The notes below the pieces were generated by a model. It was not told the DNA's origin. It searched no databases and saw only the letters and a program-made list of their open reading frames with translations. Position numbers and translations under genes: made by a program. Shown here in pieces: positions 22,240 through 33,205 of a stretch of DNA of 64,000 bases (position 1 is its first letter; each line of letters begins with the position of its first letter). Source of the DNA: Lolium rigidum (taxonomy: Eukaryota > Streptophyta > Magnoliopsida > Poales > Poaceae); assembly GCF_022539505.1 (NCBI RefSeq), contig NC_061508.1, positions 95,831,276 to 95,895,275 of the forward strand, read 5' to 3'.

Positions 22240-22256
22240 GTTTAAGGGGTAGAGAC
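22240..22256 (+). promoter_or_regulatory. LARD polypurine tract
   Basis: TTTAAGGGGTAGAGAC lies directly before the 3' LTR start TGTAATATCCC at 22257. A purine-rich run at this place primes plus-strand synthesis during reverse transcription. Confidence 0.8.
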
Positions 22257-24649
22257 TGTAATATCCCAGGTAATGGGGTTACAAAAATAGAGGACACAGA
22301 TGTGTGCATTGCATTCATGCATAGAAAATCTGGGAATTTTCGCGCTTTAAAGTAAAACAGTCACAATGAATCGAAGTTTCACTTGACCTTGGTGGAATTG
22401 AAGTAGCTCATCAAGTCAAGCGCTATAAACCTCAATGTGACTTTGTCAAGACCTTGTTTTGGGTAGAGAGGATTTGATCTAAGGGGTTAGATCAAATAGA
22501 ACTAATAATCAACACAACACCACTTTACTTAATGATCAATTGCTTGATCTTATAACATATCATAATATGGTAATCCTTACCATAACATTTGAACATACAT
22601 CTCTTTGGAAATCAAGTAACAATAAATGGAGAAACCATTCTTCACTTATCTTTTCCATGTCTTAAACAAATCCTTGATCCTACCATGAACCTCATGGTAT
22701 TCATTCTACTCTAATCTTGGAAGCAAGACAAGAAGATCCACTCCAGAAATAGATATTCTTCCCCATTCCAAGTTATTACACATTAAACCTAGAGATGTGA
22801 GAGTTCTATTATAATTATTAGAGAAGCAATAACAAACCTTGAGCTAAACCCTGGATATACATCCAAGTATTCAAATTATCATCTTCAAGAGGAACCCTAG
22901 AATATTATTCAAGTCCTTCCCAAATGAGAGAGAGACCAACCATACTAAATCTAGCTTTACCTATTTAAGAATCAATGTTTAACTTTGAACTAGAGTATTA
23001 GGTAAACCATTTCACCTTGAAGTGGTGAGATCACCAAATACCAAGTGGAATAAGACTATATCCATGACTTAGTGAAATAAGGAGTGGAATAAACCAACTA
23101 AGATAAACACTTGAATCTTTGGCTCAGTAACCTAAATAAATATTAGGAGTACACCATAAACCCTAGAATAACTATTCTAAAATGAGAAAGCTCAAACCAT
23201 GGTGTTATACTCAAGATAATTGAGACAACCATAGCCATGTCCACCCAAGAAACTATAAGGGAGAAATTATGTTTAGTTAATCTAGACAATGCTTGATCAT
23301 GGAAGTGAGAACCCATTTAATAAGAGGTCCTTAGGAAGCCAAACCTTGATCATTATAAATTGAGTAATGATCATAAACCCTAAGAACTTGAGGTAAAGAT
23401 ATCAAGAACAAGATGATCATATATAATATATGATCATGCTTTGGAGATATGTAAGGATAAGTTAAACCCTACTAGTATAAGCAGATTCCCTTTCCACATG
23501 AAATTATAGGGAGATCACTAGTAAGAAACTCTAGACTTATATCCCAACCTTAACTTGTGAATCACTTGGTGATCATAAGTACAATTCTATCACATCTACA
23601 TTCCACTTATCTTTCATTACGGAACCACAAGAAAACCTTTAGAATAAAACTCCATACTTAATATGGTGAGAAACCATACATCCATATGACCAAAGTTAAC
23701 TATAAAAAGAACTATCACTAATGTAGTTTCTTTAATGTTAAATTGGGGATAATAATAAAAGTTAATTGGGAGAAGATAAAACTAATTCTCTAGTCCTTAG
23801 TAATTAAAGGAGAACAGAAACAACTAAGCAAGTAACCATATTACAATGGTTAGGGGAGATTAAACCCTAGCCAATGCACTATGGTGTCATTCCATATCTA
23901 CAACCTAGCATCATATCTCAACCCTAGTTTATGCATCACTTGGGTGATCACAACTATAAACCTAGTTCACATTTGAGTTCCAAACCATGTGTCATTAGGT
24001 AAATATCATTAGAACTCTAGTGAGGCATATTAATAAAATCTTATGCTTCATTTATAAAACCTGAGAATAACCCTTGTGATACATCTTCTAATTAAAACCC
24101 ATGTGTGGTGAATAACCACTCATACCAACCACTGATCTATATAATTAAGACCCAAACTTGAGGAGAGTAATATCTACTCTAGATAGTTCAAAGTGTTAAT
24201 AGACCATAACACAAATGCTAATGAATATGGGTTATCATCAAACCTAAAAAAATCTTACTAAAATGTTGCTCACATGAAACTAACATGCAAGTGATTAATT
24301 CCTCAAATAGGAACTAAGACATAATAACAACTTCAGAAACACCTTGAGATGAAGGTATCAACTCTTATATTTCTAAATTGAATAGGAATTCATAATAGAA
24401 AAGGAAATTATTGTGAAAATATGAACTCATGTCTATTTGCTATTTTGAATAAGTTCACAAATATGCAAATAATCTAGTATAAAATATGAATTCAAATAGA
24501 ATAGTGAAACAATAGTTATTATACTAAATCTTGAATGGATTAGCATATTTACAAATATCTGCAAATGGAAATAAATTCAAATATGAGTTAACATAGAAAA
24601 TATACAAAAGGAGAAATAAAAACAGAGAAAAAAATGAGGGAAATACCCA

Positions 24650-25510
24650 CCTGGCCGTGTAGCCCATGAAGAAGCCCAGCAGTAGCCTGCAGAGCAGCCC
24701 AACACCATCACCACGAAGACGGCCCAGCCCAGCCCACGTACCGTTTCGCCTGGATAAGATCGAAGCCGAAGTCATCGTCTTCGTCTTCGCCATCGACGAC
24801 GCGCGGGAGGACGCCAGCGCGATGAGGAGAGCCACGTCCCGGCCGCCGTTGCTGACCACTCTCTCTCAACGACGACCGCCGGACATCGTATAAATACGAG
24901 GAGGAAACCCAGAGCTTCTCTCTTCTTCTTTTCGTCGCCATGACCGAAACCCTAGCCGCCAGCAACCTTAGCAATCCACCGCTCCCGACCACCACGGAGC
25001 CCGCCGTTGAGCTCTGGAGGAGCGCTTCGACGCCCTTAGTCATCTGGTGGAGCCACAAGACAAGGGGAGCTCGGTGGAGGGGAAATTTAGCCGTTCCCTT
25101 TCGCGGTGCCGCGAGAGAAATTGCGACCGCCTCGTCGCTACCGACCACGATCAACTCCGGCGACCAGCTAGCAAGCATCAGGGTAAGATTTCTCGTCGGT
25201 AGGTGCTAGTCTTGCGTCCCAATTCGCTCCGTAGCGCTTTACCGACGTGAGCCGCCGTTCACTGCCGCTGTTCGAGCTCGCCGGGGTTACTCCGGTGACC
25301 TTTTGCTGGGGGCGCCACCACCAAGTGGTTCGCCTTGGCGAGCACTACCCAACGCGCCTCTGCACGTCCCCGCGGGAGTCCGGGAGAGCCGGCGCCGTCG
25401 TCGATCACCTCGCAGGCCACCGTGAGCTATGCCACGTAGTAGGCCACGGTGGCACCTGACGTGGAGCTAGCCCCACCAGTCAGTGACTGCGTGGGTGAAC
25501 TAGTCGAGTA
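24650..25510. other. GC-rich promoter-like island in 3' LTR
   Basis: This is the 3' LTR copy of the island at 15260-16110. TATA-box-like TATAAATACG (about 24890) precedes ATG at 24940. The plus frame shares its first 36 residues with the 5' copy and then diverges through indels, ending after 89 codons. On the minus strand a one-base deletion (AGCAGTAGC against AGCGAGTAGC) shifts the VMVLGCSAGY frame. As the 3' LTR, this copy could drive transcription into the Gypsy sequence downstream; that is inference. Confidence 0.45.
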
Positions 25511-27541
25511 GGTTTAGTTTTTCTCATTTTAATTTAAATCCAACAATTACCGCAACTTCATTTAATTATAGAAAATTCATAAACACTCAAAAAAAATAAT
25601 ATAAGATATCCAAATTCTTATAAAGATAAACTCTACCCAATAAAAATATAAAATGAAATTTTTATTTTTTAATAAAAATTTAATTGTTTTATACTTGTTA
25701 TTTAAGCCTTATTTATTAATTCTAAATTCAACTAAAATTCCATAATTAGGAAAACTTTCCAAATTAAATAATGACCAGTAAATAAATAAAGAAAACATTA
25801 AAACTAATTTTCTTTATTTTGTTAACTTAGTAAATCATTATTAAAGAGAATTAAACTCTAATTAATAATTACCTAATTATTAATTGTTTAAAATAATAAA
25901 ATGCCAAATTCAATATTATTTTTATTCCCAAATTATTATAACTTCAACTTTAAATTGAAGTTATCAATCATAGAATTATTAGGGTAATTAGAAAACCCTA
26001 GTTCCATATGGTAGGAAAACAGGAATTCATCATTTCATGTGAAACCCTAAAACCCTAATTCAATTAGGAACCTTAGCTCCACTACTTCATATGAACCCTA
26101 AATTATTCCCAAACATAAACCCTAAGTAACAGGTGATCATGTTACTTCATTAGTAACCATAGATTCATATTTAGCAACTAAATGCCTGTTCAAATCCACA
26201 TAACATATGGGAACCCTATCACAACTAATTAGCATCCCATGTGTTCATCTTAATCAACCCTAGTTCCTATCACAAGGATCTCATCCTTAATTAACCTTAA
26301 CTAGCATCACACCATTGTGATGAGCTCCAATATCATCTATACCCAATATTTATCATTATATCCCATGCCCACTAAACCCTATTAGTGTAAGATAATGATT
26401 AAACACCCTACTTAGGAAACCACCATTCCTTACTTAGTGAATCCAATAACAAAACCTAGACAACCTCAACCTTAATTGTTATACTTCTTATTATATAGAA
26501 GTATGTTCTTCAAAAGTTATTCTTTTGAAGAAAATAAAGAATCATCATCAACCCCGCTTATAAGGACATATAAACCCTAGCTAGCTATCACCAATAAGAT
26601 AAACCAATCTTGATAGCAACCTTGTATGAATAATTGCTTAGAATGCCCAGGCTTAACTCAACCTTACAAGCCCTAGGTGTTGATGAATCCAATCTTGTTT
26701 GGATCCATCTACTACTTACTCCATAAGCAGTAGAAACCATAATAAACCCTAGAACCCCACAACCCTAATTATCATACTTGTTCTTTATTAAAGAACATGT
26801 TCTTCAAAAGTTATTCTTTTGAAGTATATAATAATTAATCATTAACCATGCCATGTAGTGTTAAAACCAACCACTATTCATTACATGTTAAGTTTATACC
26901 AAATGTTACAGTTGTGTGCTATTAATCTTATTGTTACTATATATTGCATCACCTGTTCATGATACCATGTAACCACACATGAATAAGAACCTTGTTTGTA
27001 AATCACTCTAAAAGTGCAACACACCCTAAACAAATCATTTCAATTCACTAATCCTAAATCATCGGATTAGGTCACGCTTAGAGCGATTGCATCTCATTAT
27101 TATGCATTATTGCATCCTTGCCAATATTTTAAACATCGTCCTTACCGGACGATGATGCTATTTCAGAAGTTGGAGTTACTACGTATCGAAGACCTTGTCT
27201 GCATAATCTTGCGAGTCAAGAAAGGCAAGTTCATCACTTGCTCATGTCATTTGAGTATTTCTATCAAATTACTTGCAAAGTATTATGATTATCACTATTG
27301 CACAAAAATCAAAACCACTACTTTCATAACTATGAATATGACTAAGTGGTGGGCAATGGAACCATGGATTGTGTTGATATGGTGGAGGTTCCATTGCACG
27401 GGTTTATATCCATCTAGGATTAAACAACAAATGTCGCCAGTGATTCTTGTGCCGTAATACCCGTGTTAACCATAAGATCCGGAGTGGGACGCGAGTAGTC
27501 AAAAGTGTTTCCACCTCTCGTTCATCAACGGATGCGCTTTA

Positions 27542-27679
27542 CCGTAGTACACTTGTAATCCAAGGGGGCAAGCCGGGTGAGGCTCGGGGAGTCCTAAGTC
27601 CCCACGGCATAGTCCGTAGTACACTTGTCGCCCGAAGGAGCAAGATGGTGAGGCCGGGGAGTCCTAAGTCCCCACGGTA
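27542..27679. repeat. 70-bp tandem duplication in 3' LTR
   Basis: Counterpart of 18159-18292: two units begin with CCGTAGTACACTTGT and share GGGGAGTCCTAAGTCCCCACGG. Minor indels distinguish it from the 5' copy. Confidence 0.8.
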
Positions 27680-28708
27680 TTGCGGTCTAGGATGGGTTGC
27701 AGCCACCGGCGTAGGAGTGTATGGTAGAGCCCAAGCATCGTTGTCGTGGTCGGGGTCCACCTTGAAATCTACAGGAATAATGGGACCGACGTGGACCCGT
27801 GGTCGGCGCATGCAACAAAGGGTGGGTGTTCGAGGTAGCGGAGGAACATGATTGGCTAGACCTTATACCGGGCCTCACACCAAAGGAAGTGTGGACGAGC
27901 TCGCGGCTCGGTTGGCACCAAGGTTAAGATCTCTTATGGGTAAAGCAACACACCTCTGCAGAGTGTAATGAACCGTGACCTGTCACTCCCTGTTCCGGAT
28001 ATGGAACTGCGAACGCTACCGGAAAGGAGCTCCATGAAGTTCTAGTAAACCGGTGAAGGCTGACGGACATAGTTCTTCTGAATAAAAGCAACCTTTTGGA
28101 AGAAATGGTTATGAAAACTTGCATTGGTATTAGACTCTCTGGTCTAATGCCGTAGCTAGTGCATTAAACACCTCTTTCCTATAATGAACTTGTTGAGTAC
28201 GGTCGTACTCATCCCACTCTTAAATCCCCTGCTTAGATATGGAGGCCATTAAGGAGGATCTCCAGTACAACTCGAAGACCGAGGAGTCAACAACTACTTC
28301 AAGGAACAGAAACCTGCCGGAAGAGTCATATACCACATCCACCATGGAGAAAACCTAGATTAAGCAAGAGAAGGGAACTAGCTTCCTAAACCTAGCTCCT
28401 ATTTAGCTAGAATCTATTCATAGCCTCGGTAGCTAGTTAAATACTCTACAAATAGAGTTCGTGTTAGGATTAGACTACGAGTCGTTCTTCCGGAGTTTAT
28501 TTGCAGCTTTACCTCATTGTAAAGTAGGAGGCTGTGTGGATCTGTTGTAAAGAGTCTGTGTTGTAATTCTATAGACATGTCTTGGACCCGCATATGTTTC
28601 TGTTGTACCACTCTGAGCGATATAATACGAGTGAAACGGTGTTTCATTGGTGTTATATCAGACTTGCATACTACACCATGCAGTGGTATGCCGGGTCACC
28701 ACAGTTTA

Positions 28709-30958
28709 CTTTCTGGAATTTTCAATAAACTGCCAAGTTTACCAATTTTGGATTGAAATAGTTGCCTATCATAATAGAAAATTTTATTCCTGCATGAAGT
28801 CTCTGTGTTGTTCGATTTTTATAATTATTATGTAACTCCGATGGAGTTGAGATTTTAAGGAAAGCTGTAACTTTTCATCCTCTATATGCCTGATTGTTTA
28901 CGATTTTTTATGATGAGTCTAAGTTGGGTAGAAAAAATACGTTTTGCTGCTCCTATTTTTCTGGACAGATTCTGTCCCATATTGTTTTATGCATAGTTTG
29001 AAGTTTTGAGTTGAATCTTTTTTATCCAATTGAGTTTATGAATAGGCATATGACTTTATACACTCCCTGGACATTTATATATGCTTTGGTCCATGGTTAA
29101 TATGCAGCAAGAAATATGTTTCTTTATCTCTACTAATGTCACCCCATAGAAAAGAAATGGGAGAAACAGTGTTTTGAAGTTTTTTCACATGGATTGGAGA
29201 AGATGCACCGTGAGTTATCCAAGTATGGTGAAAACCATAATCTTGGGAATGTGGAGAACATCCCCTTACACACTCTCGGTCTGCACACGTCTAACTCCTA
29301 TTTTTCATTTGAAATACTTTATCGTTAAACTTGGAGCGTCTTTTATATGCTTTTGTTTTAGTTTTGATTTTTTTTGTGAGACCACCACACCATATCTTAT
29401 GTATAAGAAATCTACTGGAGTTATTGGTTGAAACGTGTTGCATACTTGTATTATATTGGGGAAAGGGATGTCTAAGTTAATTTTTATTGAAACATATAGT
29501 TGCATGATTTATGAGCTTGTTACAAGTGTAATAATTTGCAAATGCTTTATCATGAGTTATATTTTATTCATGTTATGGTTCTGTTATGTTACTTTACTTG
29601 GTGTAACATGAATAAGTTAGTTCTATGGACTCTCATGCATGCATCTAGATGGTCAAAATTTCACCCTTTGCTAGCCCAAAAATTTCCAACAAGCATAAAC
29701 TTGTTTCCAGCACCTTCAACCCAAGTTTTTCATGTGAGTCCACCATATCTACCTGTTAATTCCAAGTATGTTCAGTATGTTTATTTGGGTTATCTATGTT
29801 TCCAAATGAAATTATTTATTTAATTTATTATGATGGTAAAAGTTGGTTGAATAGCTCTCACAAACTTGATGCACATTTTTATTATCATAGTACTAATTAA
29901 ACTTGACCCATTGTGATTAATATTATGATGCTAGTGGCTTGATAAATGCTTTAAGTTGGAAGTTAGCCCATATGTGCTGTCACATGCAAAGCTTTCAACA
30001 TGCTCATTTACTTATATAAGTTGATATCATGTACTTTTGAGTATGGATGCCTATCATGTTTGAAATAACGTGGGAATAGAGTAAGTTTAAATGAGTTAGT
30101 GTAAATGGTTAGAGAGAAGCCTGGGCCGCTAATCTAAGCCATGCCTAATAATGGTGGAAATTTACTTACATTCTTTGATCTATCTATATGCACCCCCTCC
30201 TTTGAATAGACAAAAGAAAGAGAAAAACAAAGAGTTGTGGTAAGAGAAAAGGGGTGTTGAGGTTGCTCGTATGTTTGTTTGTCTTGTTGTTTTGATGTGG
30301 GCTTGATCCATATCATGGGACAAGAGGTACCCCGGTTGAGTCTCTTTACGATGCCATTATTACTTACAATGATATCTAAACTTGTTTTATTTCCCAAGTT
30401 GAGTATTCATGGTGTAGGTACGTGTATTCAAGGGGCATGAGACATCCAACTTTTTCTTAATCAAGCACACTAGCTCATAATTGCTTTCACTTTAACTTTA
30501 ATCATTCAAGATGCTATGATAGGGGAATGATAGCTTGACACCAAGTATTACCATTGCAATGAATAACTAAAGTAGAAGATTTTGCAGGATAGATGAAACT
30601 TATGCATGTTTTTACCTGTACTCATTTGTCTTCTCAAAGTATCTACTTTTATATTTAGTTTTCCATCATTACTCTATGACCAATATAGGATGTTCTTACT
30701 TATCATATTGCATACATGTGGTCCATACTACTATCCTTTATGTTACACTTTGTGAATTATCATTAAACATCCTTACATGGAATATTTGATATCACTTGAT
30801 AAATTGTTTTGCACATTGCTACTGTTTTGAATAAGAATCATATGACTTTATGTAGTCGTAGCAATCATCTTATATATCCTTGTTAGTATTACATTGCGAA
30901 GTCCATCTTAGTTTAATCACTTCCATACTCGAGGACGAGTATGAGTTAAGCTTGGGGA
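28709..30958 (+). mobile_element. Athila-like Gypsy, right interior piece
   Basis: AT-rich, non-coding DNA with only short frames continues the element broken at 12877. It ends with GAGGACGAGTATGAGTTAAGCTTGGGGA, the conserved sequence and polypurine tract that precede the 3' LTR in Athila-like Triticeae elements. This long region between pol and the 3' LTR is characteristic of the Athila lineage, where an env-like or non-coding segment sits. I see no env-like protein here. Confidence 0.7.
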
Positions 30959-32407
30959 TGTTGATGCATGTAAAATGTATGGATGAACTTTGCACTATAA
31001 TCCTTGTTTTCCAATCATATTTGCATCATATAAATGTTATATTATTGTTATTTAATGATATTTGGAAAGTAATAATGATTATCCCTATTTTTGGAACTAA
31101 CTCTGCTTAGTCAGATTACCCCGTATTTTTCCTTTCGTATTTTAGGGGCCTTAATGACGTCATAATGACCTGCAAAATTATGAGCGTCAATATTTGGAAG
31201 GAAGAAGACTTGGGGGCGAAGGAAGTGAATAAGCGGAGACCCAAGGGCCAAATTTACCACCTATCTTGGGCCTCGACGCTCCGCTGTCGTCGATCTTTTC
31301 TCCACCGACCTAGTCGTGACCTAAAAACGACTATAAAAATATTCCCCCAACGTTCTCTGGAGGAGGCGCCGCCGAAACACAGAAACACCAAAACATATAT
31401 CTGAAGCTACGTATTGGAGGGGGAAAACTCTGGCGGGGTGCTGTCAGGGTGGTCTCCATCTTCTCCAACGTCTCCACCATCGTCACCATGATGAAGGGGG
31501 AGTAGTCCACCCCCTGGACCTTGGAGTAGTCCATATGATGTGCCTTGCATAAGTATGGATCTATCTGTGTAATTCCTATAGTGGATATTATGGTATGAGA
31601 TGATATTTGTTATGCATTTACCATTGTGTTGGATCTTTTATGACTTGTCATACTTGGAGATATTCTATGATGCATGTGATGGTTTGATTTATGCATAATG
31701 CCTTGTTTATCCATGTCACGAGGTGAGTGACACCACCCAGTGTAGATAGATGAAAGAGATGTGGTCATGCACACAAAATATGAATCATTGCACTAGTGTT
31801 TAGAATATTGTCCATTAAGAAGTATGATGTATGTGGGTACAGGATGGCCGATGTGACATAGGCATAGGTATTGCGTGACACAGTACCGCCTAACATCCTT
31901 TATCTGGGGGTAAAAAGGAAGAAGTGTAATGTGGGAGTGACAGCAAACCACGCTAGCCTTACGAGGGTGACCTAGCAACACAAATGATTATTTTCTTTCA
32001 ACTATGTGTTTTAGGACATGTAGCCATCATAGAAGTTTACCATTAAAGCATGACAATTGCGTGTACTTTTTATCTATAACATGATAATCACCATAGATGG
32101 GAGAGAGAGAGAGGATTGAGTGAACCCATGAACCCATGTCCATTGTTCCTATAAGAGAAAACCTTTGTCTTGTCCTCTTTCATTGAAGAGGATTGGGACA
32201 CTTTTACATTCTTGTTTTGTTACATTAAACTTCCATCCATTAAATCAACCATCTTGTTCTTTAAACTTGTTTAGTGCGTAATCATCTAAAACTTGTGACA
32301 CTTTAGTTGTACGGAATAGATAAATTTTCCTTCTTGCTCCTGCGGATCGATACCGTACTTCCACATTGAGAGGTACTACAGTGATCCCCTGCTCTTGGGG
32401 GTTATCA
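30959..32407 (+). repeat. Athila-like Gypsy 3' LTR
   Basis: The LTR starts TGTTGATGCATG directly after the AAGCTTGGGGA tract and ends GGGGGTTATCA, a length of about 1450 bases. A TATA-like ACTATAAAAATATTC near 31330 precedes GC-rich leader-like sequence with GGAGGCGCCGCCG. Immediately after its end, sequence encoding an exonuclease C-terminus begins, which fixes the right boundary. The 5' LTR is not in the window. Confidence 0.8.
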
Positions 32408-32558
32408 GTGGGAGAAGACCCCATTTCACCGCAAAAACATTGAGTATGCAGCCATAGAAGCATTCGTTTCATACGTGTAGTACCGCTTGATTCGACTCGT
32501 GAACCATGGGCAGCGTCACGTTGTACCACAAGAAGCTGATGATGATTCGGATGACTAA
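32408..32558 (+). pseudogene. C-terminal scrap of WRN-type 3'-5' exonuclease-like gene
   Basis: From 32409 the frame reads WEKTPFHRKNIEYAAIEAFV, then carries an in-frame TAG, then continues to VVPQEADDDSDD and a TAA at 32556-32558. I read it as the end of the plant Werner-exonuclease-like family (YAAIEAFVSY is the terminal helix after the third exonuclease motif). The rest of the gene is missing because the Gypsy element inserted at 32407/32408. Related N-terminal copies sit at 35918 and 42445, so this scrap probably belongs to the same captured gene family. Confidence 0.65.
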
Positions 32559-32577
32559 TGTTTGCATGGGCGAACAC

Positions 32578-32771
32578 TTTTATATATCTCTATGATGTAG
32601 TGCTTTATATATCTCTATGATGTAGTACTTTACATATCTCTATGATGTAGTACTTTATATATCCGTGATAGAACATATGACATAGTTTATTTAGTAGGTT
32701 ATTGTTATGATTATTAGTGACCTTATATACTGTTATGACTCTATGATGTAGCACTTTATATATCTTTATGA
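32578..32771. repeat. 25-26-bp repeats (TTTATATATCTCTATGATGTAGTAC)
   Basis: Three consecutive units lie at 32578-32660, and diverged single units at about 32738-32771 and 33160-33200. The unit carries TATATATCTCTATGATGTAGT. A Mutator-like MITE (32772-33158) interrupts the last units. Confidence 0.8.
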
Positions 32772-33158
32772 CGGGGGTTGCGTTTTGGCTCCCGGGTGCA
32801 AATGCACCCGGTTTTTAAAATGCATTTTGACCAAATTTTCAAATGTCCAAAAAAATCCAAAATTATATTGCCACATAGGTCTTGACATTCTTTATGGTCA
32901 TGAAGTTGTTTCACAGGAATACGACATTTTTTGTGGCCTATGCAAAAAAGACAAATTTTGGTGCTACAAACAAACATTTCATGTGACATTTTTTTGTCTT
33001 TTTTACACAAGCCAAAAAAGATGTCTAATCTTGGTGCAACTACTTTGTGAAAACATGGAATGTAAAGATGTATGTCCTAAATTTTGGTTGGGACTTTTCC
33101 GTAGATTGGTTTTTTAATACCGGGTGCATATGCACCCGGGTTCCGTTTGGAATTTCCG
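32772..33158. mobile_element. Mutator-like MITE with palindromic ends (copy 1)
   Basis: The 387-bp element begins CGGGGGTTGCGTTTTGG and ends GTTTGGAATTTCCG. Each end includes a 20-bp near or perfect palindrome (32792-32811 and 33120-33139, core GGGTGCAtATGCACCC type). Flanks TCTTTATGA (32763-32771) and TCTCTGTGA (33159-33167) look like a 9-bp target duplication with two changes. A 9-bp duplication and long terminal inverted repeats point to the Mutator superfamily. No protein is encoded. A diverged relative lies at 48430-48821. Confidence 0.7.
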
Positions 33159-33205
33159 TCTCTGTGATGTACTACTTTATATATCTCTATGATGTCGTGC
33201 TGGTC

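Larger units (their letters stand above)
19322..22256 (+). other. LARD interior, non-coding
   Basis: Just under 3 kb between the LTRs has no frame longer than about 75 codons on either strand. An A-run lies at about 20031-20042. The LTR/primer-site junction sequence CCACAGTTGGTAT recurs at 19574, 20944 (one change), 21045 and 21064. Near the 3' end, ACTTCGAGGACGAAGTTTAG resembles the degenerate end of a Gypsy pol gene, so I infer that the interior descends from an eroded Gypsy polyprotein region. Confidence 0.8.
12878..28703 (+). mobile_element. Complete LARD-like LTR retrotransposon, 15.8 kb
   Basis: Two LTRs of 6444 and 6447 bases begin TGTAATATCCCAGG and end GGGTCACCACA. They flank a 2935-base interior with no coding capacity. 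The element is bounded by a perfect 5-bp duplication GTTTA (12873-12877 and 28704-28708). A primer binding site complementary to initiator methionine tRNA follows the 5' LTR and a polypurine tract precedes the 3' LTR. Long LTRs with a non-coding interior are the definition of a large retrotransposon derivative (LARD), such as Sukkula of barley. All proteins would have to come from a relative. The LTRs differ at only a few dozen sites by eye, so insertion is fairly recent. It interrupts the Athila-like Gypsy. Confidence 0.93.
22257..28703 (+). repeat. LARD 3' LTR (6.4 kb)
   Basis: Near-identical to 12878-19321 from TGTAATATCCC to CACCACA. Most differences are scattered single bases and 1-base indels, but one short interval (26704-26870 against 17325-17490) is clearly more diverged. 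The GC island copy is at about 24650-25510, with TATA near 24892 and ATG at 24940 opening an 89-codon frame. The LTR is followed by the GTTTA duplication. Confidence 0.93.
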
